Origin: Ruminococcus sp.
Lineage (GTDB): Bacteria > Bacillota > Clostridia > Oscillospirales > Acutalibacteraceae
Length of the DNA stretch: 44,950 nt
Assembly (NCBI GenBank): GCA_022768065.1
Contig: JALELS010000008.1
Location: 1-44,950 of the forward strand
Direction: 5' to 3'
In this document: positions 1 through 7,310 of the stretch, piece by piece
How the letters are laid out: every line of letters begins with the position of its first letter
Position numbering within the stretch: position 1 is the stretch's first letter
Translations under genes and position numbers: made by a program
Notes under the pieces: generated by a model
Database searches by the model: none
What the model was told of the DNA's origin: nothing
The model's input: only the letters and a program-made list of their open reading frames with translations

Positions 1-1
1 A

Positions 2-199
2 AGAAAAACCAATGCGGCGGTCGCATTTTGCGACGAGGGGGAAATTCCCCCGGTACATTTTAAAGAGATTATTTTCTTTAATATTTTGAAACAGGAAATT
101 ATAAATAAAAAATCGTTTTTCGTGGCTACTCTGCACAGGCTGCAATTGCAGATAAGAACAAATAATAAGAGCGGATATATAAAAATCGGAATGATTTAA
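2..199 (+). CDS. 3' end of an unknown gene (partial)
   Basis: An open frame runs from the window edge to a TAA at 197-199, giving 65 C-terminal residues. The fragment reads as ordinary protein (segments such as CDEGEIPPVHFKEIIFFNIL and FFVATLHRLQLQI), with a mixed hydrophobic pattern and no low complexity. It has no start here, so the gene begins upstream of the window. A strong terminator lies 22 nt after the stop, as expected for the end of a transcription unit. I do not recognise the family. The call rests on the open frame, the protein-like composition and the terminator placement; a chance open frame of 65 codons cannot be fully excluded. Confidence 0.5.
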   Translation, partial: RKTNAAVAFCDEGEIPPVHFKEIIFFNILKQEIINKKSFFVATLHRLQLQIRTNNKSGYIKIGMI

Positions 200-221
200 A
201 AATTTCGATTGGCTCTGAATC

Positions 222-256
222 AAACCCTCTGCCGCGCAATCGGCAGGGGGTTTTTG
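222..256 (+). terminator. Intrinsic terminator
   Basis: A 13-bp stem (222-234 with 241-253, one G-T pair) closes a six-base loop and ends in a T run. It terminates the partial gene to its left and insulates the pnuC unit. Confidence 0.85.
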
Positions 257-329
257 TATATCTGAAAACCGTTTGCCCGCGATTAGCCTTTATATCGCCG
301 CAGGCAATGCCGATATACAGAAAAAACTG

Positions 330-358
330 TTGACACAGTCATTTTAAAATGATATACT
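330..358 (+). promoter_or_regulatory. Promoter of pnuC
   Basis: TTGACA at 330-335 and TATACT at 353-358 are separated by exactly 17 bp. The transcript would start near 365 and carry a leader of about 110 nt before the pnuC start codon. Confidence 0.85.
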
Positions 359-364
359 GCGCTT

Positions 365-460
365 ACTGTAATTAAACAATCTGCCACCGGGTAGAAAAGT
401 GCCAAAGCACTCGTAACACATCGTTAGGTCTTTGAAGATGTGTTCACGGGTGCTTTTTTT
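365..460 (+). promoter_or_regulatory. Attenuator-like leader of pnuC (candidate riboswitch)
   Basis: The leader contains two mutually exclusive hairpins. A long terminator stem pairs 407-422 with 437-453 (one bulged C) and is followed by seven T at 454-460, just before the pnuC ribosome site. A short upstream hairpin pairs AGTGC (398-402) with GCACT (407-411) and so uses the first bases of the terminator stem. Upstream bases CACC near 386 could also pair with GGTG at 449-452, a pseudoknot-like option. This layout is typical of transcription attenuation. NAD+-II (pnuC-motif) riboswitches are known upstream of pnuC in some Firmicutes, but I cannot match this leader to that consensus by eye, so the ligand is open. 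Confidence 0.6.
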
Positions 461-473
461 GTCGGAGGTTTTT

Positions 474-1190
474 ATGTTAAAGAAAGTAGTGAATTATTTT
501 TCAAAGGGCGAATTGATATTGTGGGCTTCTTCCGTGATTTTGATTATCGGGTCTTTTTGCATTTTGGGCGGAAACGGCTTTTTGACCCTCGCGGCTTCGC
601 TTATAGGCATGACGTCAATACTCATAAACGCAAAAGGCAATCCCATAGGGCAGCTTTTGATGATTGTGTTCAGCCTGATGTACGGCATCATATCATACAC
701 CTTTTCGTATTACGGAGAAATGATAACGTACCTCGGAATGACAATGCCCATGGCGATTTTCGCGCTGATTTCGTGGCTCAGACACCCGTACAACGGCAAA
801 CGCTCCGAGGTCAAGGTGAATTCGATTACCAAAACGGAAATTGTCCTTATGTTTTTTGCTGCGGCGGTTATCACGGTGGGCTTTTATTTCGTGCTGAAAT
901 ATTTTAATACGGCAAATCTTATCCCGAGCACAATATCCGTAACAACCAGCTTCCTCGCCGTGTACCTGACGTTCAGGCGAAGCTCGTATTTCGGATTGGC
1001 ATATGCCGCAAACGATGTTGTGCTTATAGTCCTTTGGACTTTGGCAAGCATTTATGACAAGCGGTACATTTCGGTGATTGTGTGCTTCGCGGCTTTTCTG
1101 GTAAACGATATATACGGCTTTGTGAGCTGGCAAAGACTTAAAAAGAAGCAAAAATTCGCCGCGCAAAATCCGACAGAACAAGGCGCCTGA
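474..1190 (+). CDS. pnuC: PnuC-family nicotinamide riboside/mononucleotide transporter
   Basis: This 238-residue integral membrane protein matches the PnuC family in size and in its series of about seven hydrophobic segments, including the Asn/Gly/Trp-rich helices near residues 50-80 (GNPIGQ) and 175-225 (AYAANDVV, VNDIYGFVSW). PnuC proteins carry nicotinamide riboside across the cytoplasmic membrane by facilitated diffusion, feeding NAD salvage. The ATG at 474 is chosen because GGAGG (464-468) lies 5 nt upstream; an earlier in-frame ATG at 432 falls inside the terminator hairpin of the leader. The gene stands alone behind its own promoter and attenuator-like leader. A relative that transports another vitamin (PnuT for thiamine, PnuX for riboflavin) cannot be excluded from sequence alone. 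Confidence 0.85.
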   Translation: MLKKVVNYFSKGELILWASSVILIIGSFCILGGNGFLTLAASLIGMTSILINAKGNPIGQLLMIVFSLMYGIISYTFSYYGEMITYLGMTMPMAIFALISWLRHPYNGKRSEVKVNSITKTEIVLMFFAAAVITVGFYFVLKYFNTANLIPSTISVTTSFLAVYLTFRRSSYFGLAYAANDVVLIVLWTLASIYDKRYISVIVCFAAFLVNDIYGFVSWQRLKKKQKFAAQNPTEQGA

Positions 1191-1350
1191 GGGTTTTTCG
1201 TTCGGTGCCGGCGGGGTCTCGGGCTGCCGTGCGGAAACACCGTACTTTCCGTTGCCGTTTTGGGCATAATTATTACGGCGCCTCTCGGTGCTTTCGGAAT
1301 GGATATAAGTTATCAAAAATTGCTTGCAAAAAACGACTGATTTTGCCCCT

Positions 1351-1503
1351 GCCTCCCTTGTAAAGGGTTGATGGGCTACCGTTAAGGTAACTCGGGGGGG
1401 TTTTGCCTCCCTTGAAAAGGGAGGTGGGTTGCCGTAAGGCAAGCCGGAGGGATTTCTTGGGAGTATATGGAATTTGAATAGAAAGCGAATTACTTTTTAA
1501 TCC
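1351..1503. repeat. Two partial or decayed copies of the CTCCCTT palindromic repeat
   Basis: A diverged left half lies at 1351-1400 and a well-preserved left half at 1405-1503, which stops at the TTTTTAATCC where full copies continue with the right half. Both begin GCCTCCCTTG followed by a short hairpin stem, then the CCGGAGGGATT segment (only in the second). The stretch 1191-1350 between pnuC and these repeats holds no gene or clear signal that I can see. Confidence 0.8.
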
Positions 1504-1510
1504 GCTTTTT

Positions 1511-1657
1511 GCCTCCCTTGAAAAGGGAGGTGGGTTGCCGCAAGGCAAGCCGGAGGGATTTCTTGGGGTTATATGGAATTTAAACAGGAAGTAAATTACT
1601 TTTTAATCCCTCAGTCTACTCACTTCGTTCGTAGCCAGCTCCCTTTACAAGGGAGCC
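1511..1657 (+). repeat. 147-bp palindromic (MITE-like) element, copy 1
   Basis: A full copy running from GCCTCCCTTGAAAAGGGAGG to CTCCCTTTACAAGGGAGCC. The two ends are imperfect inverted repeats of about 28 bp and each end folds into its own hairpin. Internal GAGGGATT and AATCCCTC are also inverted, so the whole element is an imperfect palindrome. Two further copies in this window have exactly the same length. Confidence 0.85.
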
Positions 1658-1687
1658 TAAAAGCACCTCTGCTTTTGTTTCGCTTCA

Positions 1688-1790
1688 GCCGCTCTTTTCA
1701 CTCTTCCTTTTTCTCTAAACAGCCTACTTTGCAATACAATTCAGCCTCCCTTGCAGAGGGCGAAGCCTCGCCAAAGCAGCTCGGAGGATT
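1688..1790. repeat. Flank shared with 5122-5240 in inverted orientation
   Basis: Positions 1688-1746 read on the minus strand closely match 5122-5183 on the plus strand (shared words AGGCTGTTTAGAG and GAAGAGTGAA). A short module with GCCTCCCTTGCAGAGGGCG at 1744-1790 resembles the segment at about 5184-5240. Together with the adjacent 147-bp copies this makes a composite inverted repeat of roughly 200 bp. Confidence 0.7.
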
Positions 1791-1793
1791 TCA

Positions 1794-1940
1794 GCCTCCC
1801 TTGAAAAGGGAGGTGGATTGCCGCAAGGCAAGCCGGAGGGATTTCTTGGGAGTTTATGGGATTTGAATAGAAAGCGTGTGATTATTTAATCCCTCAGTCT
1901 ACTCACTTCGTTCGTAGCCAGCTCCCTTTTCAAGGGAGCC
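1794..1940 (+). repeat. 147-bp palindromic (MITE-like) element, copy 2
   Basis: Same length and order of parts as copy 1: left hairpin, CCGGAGGGATT, central AT-rich spacer with GAATAGAAAGCG, AATCCCTCAGTC, CACTTCGTTCGTAGCC and right hairpin. No open reading frame of its own. Confidence 0.85.
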
Positions 1941-2214
1941 TAATACTCCCTCAGTCACCTGCGGTGCCAGATTCTAACCGGAGCCCGTCCCCTTTGTCAC
2001 TTCGTGACATTTCCCCACACTGTGGGGAATCACCCTTTACAAGGGAGCCTGAACAATCCCTCAGTCCGCTCGTGAACTCGCGTCCAGCTCCTAACCTGAG
2101 CCCGTCCCCTTTGTCACTTCGTGACATTTCCCCACACCGTGGGGAATCACCCTTTACAAGGGAGCCTGATAAATCCCTCAGTCTGTTCGCTGCGCTCACA
2201 GCCAGCTCCCTTTT
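1941..2214. repeat. 117-bp tandem duplication of a related palindromic repeat
   Basis: The block starting GAGCCCGTCC recurs at 1981 and 2098, a period of 117 bp, and the copies are nearly identical through GTCACTTCGTGAC and the CCCCACA-TGTGGGG hairpin. Each unit ends with CCCTTTACAAGGGAGCC and AATCCCTCAGTC, so it belongs to the same broad repeat family as the 147-bp elements but has a different middle. The open frames crossing it are by-products of the repeat. Confidence 0.8.
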
Positions 2215-2307
2215 TACAACTGAATTTTGTCGCTTGAAATGTGCGCTTTTTTTGACGGGAAAAAGGTCCCCGTCAGCCGAATTTTGTCGCGAAAACGCGC
2301 CTTTTGA

Positions 2308-2336
2308 TTGACAATCCTATATAAACATTTTAAAAT
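2308..2336 (+). promoter_or_regulatory. Promoter of the VanY-like gene
   Basis: TTGACA at 2308-2313, a 17-bp spacer and TAAAAT at 2331-2336. The next start codon is at 2368, with AAAGGA a few bases upstream of it. Confidence 0.75.
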
Positions 2337-2367
2337 ATCATAGAGAGATTTTAAAAGGACGCGAAAT

Positions 2368-3240
2368 ATGAAGAAAAAAATCAGACTGAAAAAGACGGTA
2401 AAAAGAAAATTTTTGCTGTTTGTTATTTTGGCAGTTATAATGGCGGGGCTCATTGTGGGCGAGCTTACGATAGGGCGAAGAAAAATAAACGATCCTGCCG
2501 TTGAGAGACTCGAAGCAAAAATCAGCGAAACCACCACACAGGAAGAAACGCAGGAGGAGACGACCGAAGAAGAGACTACCGAGGAAACGACAGTCCCCGA
2601 AACCGTCCCCGAGACAACCGCTTCGGCGCCGCCCGTTACCGCTTCGGCAGCCGATTTCAACAATCCCCAAACCGTAGACCCGAATTCCGGCAATTGGGAG
2701 CTCACGCTTGTTAACGCCGGGCATAAACTGCCCGACGGATATGTGCCGTCGCTTGCAAACGCGATAAGCGGAAGCAGCGTTCAGCTCGATTCAAGGGTTG
2801 CAAAGGCATATCAGGAGATGTATGACGCCGCAAAGAAGGACGGCTGCATTTTGACTCCGTATGCAGGGTACTGCTCGGTTTCGCGCCAGAATGACAATTA
2901 CAACCGAAAGGTGAATTATTATAAAAATCAAGGCTTGTCCGATGACGATGCCGCCGCAAAGGCACGCACATTTATTTTGCCGGGCGGATATTCCGAGCAA
3001 AACCTCGGCTTGTCAATGGATATTGTAAGCGCAAGCTCCGATTTTGCCTCGACAAAGGAGTTTTCGTGGCTTGTAAAAAACGCGCAGGATTACGGCTTTA
3101 TTTTGCGCTATCCCGAAAACAAAACGGATAAGACCGGTATGAATTATCAGCCGTGGCATTGGCGCTATGTCGGCAAAGAGGCGGCAAAAGCGATGAATAA
3201 GAGCGGTCAGTGCCTTGAGGAATATCTCGGCGCGGCATAA
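2368..3240 (+). CDS. VanY-like (M15B) membrane-anchored protein with substituted active-site residues
   Basis: This 290-residue protein has a basic N-terminus, one membrane segment (about 15-32), a Glu/Thr-rich linker (about 52-95) and an extracytoplasmic domain like VanY/DacC D,D- or L,D-carboxypeptidases of peptidoglycan (about 110-285). The family fold markers are clear: PGGYSEQNLGLSMDI and NYQPWHWRYVG. Zinc ligands Asp218 and His264 are kept. However, the first zinc-ligand His of SxHxxGxAxD is Gln211, the catalytic Glu of EPWH is Gln261, and the substrate-binding Arg of the GYRS motif is Cys169. It may therefore bind peptidoglycan stems without cutting them, or use an altered mechanism (inference). 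It has its own promoter and a terminator downstream. There are no van resistance genes beside it. Confidence 0.8.
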   Translation: MKKKIRLKKTVKRKFLLFVILAVIMAGLIVGELTIGRRKINDPAVERLEAKISETTTQEETQEETTEEETTEETTVPETVPETTASAPPVTASAADFNNPQTVDPNSGNWELTLVNAGHKLPDGYVPSLANAISGSSVQLDSRVAKAYQEMYDAAKKDGCILTPYAGYCSVSRQNDNYNRKVNYYKNQGLSDDDAAAKARTFILPGGYSEQNLGLSMDIVSASSDFASTKEFSWLVKNAQDYGFILRYPENKTDKTGMNYQPWHWRYVGKEAAKAMNKSGQCLEEYLGAA

Positions 3241-3277
3241 AACGGCGAAGACGGTTTTTACTTTAATATGATTTTAG

Positions 3278-3310
3278 GCTCCGAATGACAGGCGGTTATT
3301 CGGGGCTTTT
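3278..3310 (+). terminator. Intrinsic terminator after the VanY-like gene
   Basis: GCTCCGAAT (3278-3286) pairs with ATTCGGGGC (3298-3306) around an 11-base loop and is followed by four T. Confidence 0.75.
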
Positions 3311-3354
3311 ATATCGGAGAATAAAAGCACAGACGGATTGTTTTCGATAAAGGT

Positions 3355-3383
3355 TTGACAAAGACGGCGGGTTGTGTTTTAAT
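3355..3383 (+). promoter_or_regulatory. Promoter of malQ
   Basis: TTGACA at 3355-3360, a 17-bp spacer and TTTAAT at 3378-3383, followed by AAGGGGA eight bases before the start codon at 3419. Confidence 0.7.
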
Positions 3384-3418
3384 CTTTTTCGGAATTAAAA
3401 ATTAAGGGGAATTATAAA

Positions 3419-4930
3419 ATGCTTAACACAAGAGCCGGCGGAGTTTTAATGCATATAACGTCGCTGCCGTCAAAATACGGAATCGGAGTAATGGGCGAAG
3501 AGACAAAACGGTTTATAAGCCGCATCAAGGATATGGGATTTTCATATTGGCAGGTGCTTCCGCTCTGCCCGACGGATTTTTACGGTTCGCCGTATGCGTC
3601 GCCGGCGGCATTTGCGATTTCGCCGCTTTTGATTGACCCGGATACGCTGAAAAATGACGGCTTTGTGTCGGAAGACGACCTCGGAAGAAGTGTTTACTAC
3701 GGCTCGCCTTACACGGCTGACTACGAATTTGCCGCAAAAAGCCGCAGGGAGCTTTTAAAAATCGCATATCAAAACAAGAAAAGCGAAGTATCTGCGGAGA
3801 CTAAAAAATTCTGCGAAGAAAATCCGTGGTGCGAGGCGTACGCGCTGTTTTGTGCCGCAAAGGAAAAATTCGGCGGCAAGCCGTGGTACGAGTGGGATGA
3901 AAAATTTGCGCGGTACGAAAATGCGCTTAAAAACAGGGACGAGTTGAAAGACGAAGCCGATTTTTACAAATTCGAGCAGTATATCGCGTTTTCGCAATGG
4001 CGCAGGATAAAGCAGTTCGCCAACGAAAACGGCGTAAAAATTCTCGGTGATATGCCAATATACGTCTCTACCGACAGCGCCGACGTCTGGAGCAACACAG
4101 AGCTTTTTGAGATAGACGAGCGCAGCTTTGTGCGCCGCCGCGTCTCGGGTGTTCCGCCCGATTATTTTTCCGAGGACGGTCAGCTCTGGGGCAATCCGCT
4201 GTACAATTGGGATAAGCTTGAAAAAACAGGATACGCCTGGTGGCTCAGCCGTATAAAGAGCGCGTTTCGGCTTTACGATACGGTCAGAATAGACCACTTT
4301 CGCGCGTTTGCGTCATATTGGGCGATTCCCGCGGACGAAAAAACGGCGAAAAACGGCGAATGGGTAAAGGGCCCCGGAATGAAGTTCTTTGACGCCGTAA
4401 AGGAAGAAATGGGCGACGTCCCCATTGTTGCCGAGGATCTCGGAGTGTTCGGCGAGGACGTCACACAGCTGCTTGAAAAAACTCGCTTCCCCGGAATGCG
4501 CGTAATACAGTTCGGCTTTGACCCGTGCGGCAACAGCACACATCTGCCGCATAACTATCCGCTGAATACTGTCGCCTATGTCGGCACGCACGACAATACA
4601 ACGCTCCTTGCGTGGCTTTGGGAGGCAACGCCCGAAGAACGCGCCTTTGCGCTTGATTACTGCGGATTCACGGGTGATAACTGGGGCGACGGCGGATATT
4701 ACAGCCCCTCCTGCCGCAAAATAATCGAAACCGTTTGGCGCTCGTCGGCTCTGCTTGCCGTAATTTCTTATCAGGATATGTGCGGTTTCGGCTCGGACGC
4801 GCGTATGAATGTTCCCGGCAGAGCGTTCGGCAACTGGCAGTTCAGAACCACCGAAGAAACAATAGACGGTATAGACAGAAATTATTTCAGACACATTAAC
4901 GACCTCTTCAGACGAACCAACGGCGCATAA
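3419..4930 (+). CDS. malQ: 4-alpha-glucanotransferase (amylomaltase, GH77)
   Basis: At 503 residues this is a full-length bacterial MalQ. The opening HITSLPSKYGIGVMG, the GSPYASPAAFAISPLLID segment and WGNPLYNWD are family signatures. The GH77 catalytic triad is visible: the nucleophile Asp in VRIDHFRAF (about 291), the acid/base Glu in VAEDLG (about 339) and the transition-state Asp in GTHDNTT (about 391). The cytoplasmic enzyme moves alpha-1,4-glucan segments between malto-oligosaccharides, in glycogen or maltodextrin use. It is a single gene with its own promoter; no glycogen or maltose genes lie beside it. No terminator is obvious after it; the palindromic repeats begin about 20 bp downstream and could serve as one. 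Confidence 0.95.
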   Translation: MLNTRAGGVLMHITSLPSKYGIGVMGEETKRFISRIKDMGFSYWQVLPLCPTDFYGSPYASPAAFAISPLLIDPDTLKNDGFVSEDDLGRSVYYGSPYTADYEFAAKSRRELLKIAYQNKKSEVSAETKKFCEENPWCEAYALFCAAKEKFGGKPWYEWDEKFARYENALKNRDELKDEADFYKFEQYIAFSQWRRIKQFANENGVKILGDMPIYVSTDSADVWSNTELFEIDERSFVRRRVSGVPPDYFSEDGQLWGNPLYNWDKLEKTGYAWWLSRIKSAFRLYDTVRIDHFRAFASYWAIPADEKTAKNGEWVKGPGMKFFDAVKEEMGDVPIVAEDLGVFGEDVTQLLEKTRFPGMRVIQFGFDPCGNSTHLPHNYPLNTVAYVGTHDNTTLLAWLWEATPEERAFALDYCGFTGDNWGDGGYYSPSCRKIIETVWRSSALLAVISYQDMCGFGSDARMNVPGRAFGNWQFRTTEETIDGIDRNYFRHINDLFRRTNGA

Positions 4931-4977
4931 AATGTATTCCCTTTATAGGCTCCCTTGTAAAGCAAACGAACCCAAAA

Positions 4978-5124
4978 GGCTCCCTTGAAAAGGGAGCTGG
5001 CTACGAACGAAGTGAGTAGACTGAGGGATTAAACAATTACACGCTTTCTATTCAAATTCCATATACTCCCAAGAAATCCCTCCGGCTTGCCTTGCGGCAA
5101 CCCACCTCCCTTTACAAGGGAGGC
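4978..5124 (-). repeat. 147-bp palindromic (MITE-like) element, copy 3 (inverted)
   Basis: The reverse complement of copies 1 and 2, again exactly 147 bp, from GGCTCCCTTGAAAAGGGAGC to CTCCCTTTACAAGGGAGGC. A partial end (GGCTCCCTTGTAAAG) lies just upstream at 4948-4962. Confidence 0.85.
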
Positions 5125-5240
5125 TGATTTGTTTTGCAAAAGAGGCTGTTTAGAGTAAAAGGGGAAGAGTGAAGAGGGGAGGCAAATCCCTCCGAATCGC
5201 CTTGACGAGGCTCAACTCTCATTGCAAGAGAGTCCGAAAC
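5122..5240. repeat. Repeat flank, inverted relative to 1688-1790
   Basis: Positions 5122-5183 match 1688-1746 read on the opposite strand. The next 55 bp resemble the GAGGCTTCGCC-type module at 1744-1790 but are more diverged. The rest of the gap to the tRNA (5241-5349) shows no recognisable feature. Confidence 0.65.
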
Positions 5241-5349
5241 CGCCTAAAATCGGGAGAAACGTATAAATACGCCGAAAGCACGGTGCGGATATTTGCGGCG
5301 GCTTCGCGCGTATTTTGACGGACGACATATTTTCGACAACATATTTCTA

Positions 5350-5378
5350 TTGATTTATGTCGCAAACAATGATAAAAT
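5350..5378 (+). promoter_or_regulatory. Probable promoter of tRNA-Gly
   Basis: TTGATT at 5350-5355, a 17-bp spacer and TAAAAT at 5373-5378, ending 18 nt before the mature 5' end of the tRNA. Confidence 0.55.
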
Positions 5379-5396
5379 AATCTGCGTAGTTTACAG

Positions 5397-5470
5397 GCAG
5401 GTGTAGTTTAATGGCAGAACATCAGCTTCCCAAGCTGAATACGGGGGTTCGATTCCCCTCACCTGCTCCA
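5397..5470 (+). tRNA. tRNA-Gly (anticodon CCC)
   Basis: A complete cloverleaf: acceptor GCAGGTG with CACCTGC, D arm GTTTAATGGCAGAAC, anticodon stem TCAGC with GCTGA around loop TTCCCAA (anticodon CCC at 5429-5431), T arm GGGGG-TTCGATT-CCCCT, discriminator T and an encoded CCA. It reads the GGG glycine codon. Confidence 0.95.
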
Positions 5471-5500
5471 AAACGCCGTTTTCGAAAGCGGCAGCAAAAA

Positions 5501-5542
5501 CGCCGAAAAGCCTTGCGTATCAAGGAATTTCGGCGCTTTTTA
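5501..5542 (+). terminator. Terminator after tRNA-Gly
   Basis: CGCCGAAA pairs with TTTCGGCG and the inner CCTTG with CAAGG, followed by TTTTT. The span 5543-5732 has no gene; it contains an 11-bp direct repeat (ATGCAAGTCAA, near 5605 and 5616) and nothing else I can identify. Confidence 0.75.
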
Positions 5543-5732
5543 ATTCTCAAAATACTTCCGCTTTTGCGGCATTTTGTGCTGTTTGCGGCTATTTAAAAGA
5601 AAAAATGCAAGTCAAATGCAAGTCAAACTTTTCGCGGATGAGGGGATTTACCGCATTTTCTCATATCCCTTGCCTTTTTGAAATGCCTGTTATGTAACAA
5701 AAAGGCGAGAGCGACAGTTCTCTGCTATAAAG

Positions 5733-5765
5733 AAAAAGGACTCGGCGTATACCGAGTCCTTTTTT
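5733..5765 (-). terminator. Terminator of tRNA-Arg
   Basis: GGACTCGG pairs with CCGAGTCC around a six-base loop. T runs flank both sides, so the hairpin could work on either strand; on the minus strand it lies directly after the CCA end of tRNA-Arg. Confidence 0.75.
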
Positions 5766-5841
5766 GGCGCGCCAAAAGGGATTTGAACCCCCGACCTTCC
5801 GCTTAGGAGGCGGACGCTCTATCCAGCTGAGCTATTGGCGC
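5765..5841 (-). tRNA. tRNA-Arg (anticodon CCT)
   Basis: On the minus strand: acceptor GCGCCAA with TTGGCGC, D arm GCTCAGCTGGATAGAGC, anticodon stem TCCGC with GCGGA around loop CTCCTAA (anticodon CCT, complementary to 5805-5807), T arm GGGGG-TTCAAAT-CCCTT and an encoded CCA. It reads AGG. Confidence 0.95.
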
Positions 5842-5892
5842 AAATATTAACGCATAAAATTGTAGCAGAATAACGTGATTTTGTCAATCGAA

Positions 5893-5925
5893 AGGGACTG
5901 TAAAAAACTGAATTTTACAGTCCCT
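5893..5925 (-). terminator. Terminator-like hairpin downstream of ahcY
   Basis: AGGGACTGTAAAA and TTTTACAGTCCCT form a 13-bp stem. On the minus strand it is followed only by a weak T stretch, so termination is plausible but not certain. Confidence 0.55.
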
Positions 5926-6035
5926 GCATTTTAAGGAAACAGAAAAAGGTTCGCGGCTAAAAACAACTTTTATTGAACAAAAACGGTCATCGGCAAATAA
6001 TTTCGTTTTGGCTTTTTGCAGTGCGGACTTTCACA

Positions 6036-7280
6036 TCAGACATTCCAACTGTTGATATATTTTTCCTGCTCGGGTGTGAGTGTGTCGATTGTTATGCCCC
6101 ATGACGCGAGCTTCATTTCCGCAACGCGGCGGTCGATTTCTTCCGGAACATAATTTACGCCGATTTTAAGCTTTTCGCGGTTTTCAACCGCATAGCGTGC
6201 AGAGAGAGCCTGCAGGGCAAAGCTCATATCCATTATCTCGGCGGGGTGGCCGTCGCCTGCGGCAAGATTTACGAGCCTTCCCTCGGCAAGCAGGTTTACC
6301 CATGCGCCCGTCGGCATTTTGTAGCCCATTATATTGTCGCGCTTTAATTCCTTTTCGACGGCGAGCCTCTCAAGGTCGTCAACATTGATTTCCACATTAA
6401 AGTGACCCGCATTGCAGACTATTGCGCCGTCCTTCATATTAAGAAAGGATTTTTCCGTAATGACGTTGTCGCAGCCGGTTACGGTTATAAAGAAGTCGCC
6501 GTACTTTGCCGCTTCGACCATAGGCATTACAGAGAAGCCGTCCATTACCGCTTCCATAGCCTTTATTTTGTCAATCTCGGTAACTATTACCTTTGCGCCG
6601 AGCGCCTTGGCACGCATGGCAACGCCCTTGCCGCACCAGCCGTAGCCTGCCACGACGGCGGTTTTGCCTGCAACTATCAGATTGGTTGTTCTGTTTATGC
6701 CGTTCCATACGGACTGACCCGTGCCGTAACGGTTGTCAAACAGATATTTGCACTTGGCGTTGTTCACGGCAACCATCGGGAAACGAAGCTTGCCGTCGTT
6801 TTCCATGGCTTTGAGGCGTATAATTCCCGTAGTTGTCTCCTCACAGCCGCCGATAACGCCGCTTGTGAGGTCAGGGTATTCGTTGTGAATGGTGTTTACG
6901 AGATCGCCGCCGTCATCGATTATCACGTTGGGGCCGCATTCGAGGACTTTTTCGATGTGCGCGTGGTATTCTTCCGCCGATGCGCCGTGCTTTGCAAATA
7001 CATTGAGGCCGCCCTTTACGAGTGCCGCGGCAACGTCGTCCTGAGTTGAGAGCGGATTACTGCCAGTAATATACATATTTGCGCCGCCTGCGGCGAGAAC
7101 GCGGCAGAGATATGCGGTTTTGGCTTCAAGGTGAACCGACAGCGCAACTTTAAGTCCCTTAAAGGGCTTGTCTGCCGAAAATTCCTCCTCGAGTGCGCGC
7201 AAAAGCGGCATATTCGCCTTTACCCACTGTATTTTTCTTTCACCGGATTCGTAAAGCCCGATGTCTTTTATTTCGCTCAT
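6036..7280 (-). CDS. ahcY: S-adenosylhomocysteine hydrolase
   Basis: This 414-residue cytoplasmic enzyme splits S-adenosylhomocysteine reversibly into adenosine and homocysteine, clearing the product of methyltransferases. Family signatures are present: SVHLEAKTA and GSNPLSTQDDV near the N-terminus, IDDGGDL, the NRYGTGQS active-site loop, the NAD-binding GYGWCGKG and GDGHPAEIMDMSFA near the C-terminus. The enzyme ends shortly after EQEKYINSWNV and lacks the C-terminal KPDHYRY-type tail of the eukaryotic form, as in archaeal and many clostridial versions. I start it at the ATG at 7280: AGGTGG is its ribosome site at 8 nt, and the in-frame GTG 12 nt earlier lies within that site. Many Firmicutes use the Pfs/LuxS route instead. 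Confidence 0.95.
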   Translation of the reverse strand: MSEIKDIGLYESGERKIQWVKANMPLLRALEEEFSADKPFKGLKVALSVHLEAKTAYLCRVLAAGGANMYITGSNPLSTQDDVAAALVKGGLNVFAKHGASAEEYHAHIEKVLECGPNVIIDDGGDLVNTIHNEYPDLTSGVIGGCEETTTGIIRLKAMENDGKLRFPMVAVNNAKCKYLFDNRYGTGQSVWNGINRTTNLIVAGKTAVVAGYGWCGKGVAMRAKALGAKVIVTEIDKIKAMEAVMDGFSVMPMVEAAKYGDFFITVTGCDNVITEKSFLNMKDGAIVCNAGHFNVEINVDDLERLAVEKELKRDNIMGYKMPTGAWVNLLAEGRLVNLAAGDGHPAEIMDMSFALQALSARYAVENREKLKIGVNYVPEEIDRRVAEMKLASWGITIDTLTPEQEKYINSWNV

Positions 7281-7310
7281 ATTTTGTACCACCTAAAATT
7301 TTATTGTTCA

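Noticed and set aside
1351-2214. Repeat cluster resembling a CRISPR array
   Set aside because: Units are 117-147 bp, palindromic and in mixed forms, without short regular repeats, unique spacers or cas genes.
1573-2311. Open frames of about 97 and 115 codons on the plus strand and overlapping frames on the minus strand
   Set aside because: They run through the palindromic repeats, have repeat-derived Ser/Pro/Arg composition and no ribosome sites.
5411-5596. 61-codon frame downstream of the glycine tRNA promoter
   Set aside because: It is a translation of the tRNA gene and its terminator.
5397-5841. tRNA genes as attachment sites of an integrated element
   Set aside because: No integrase gene and no repeated tRNA 3' end were seen nearby; only an 11-bp direct repeat lies between the two tRNAs.
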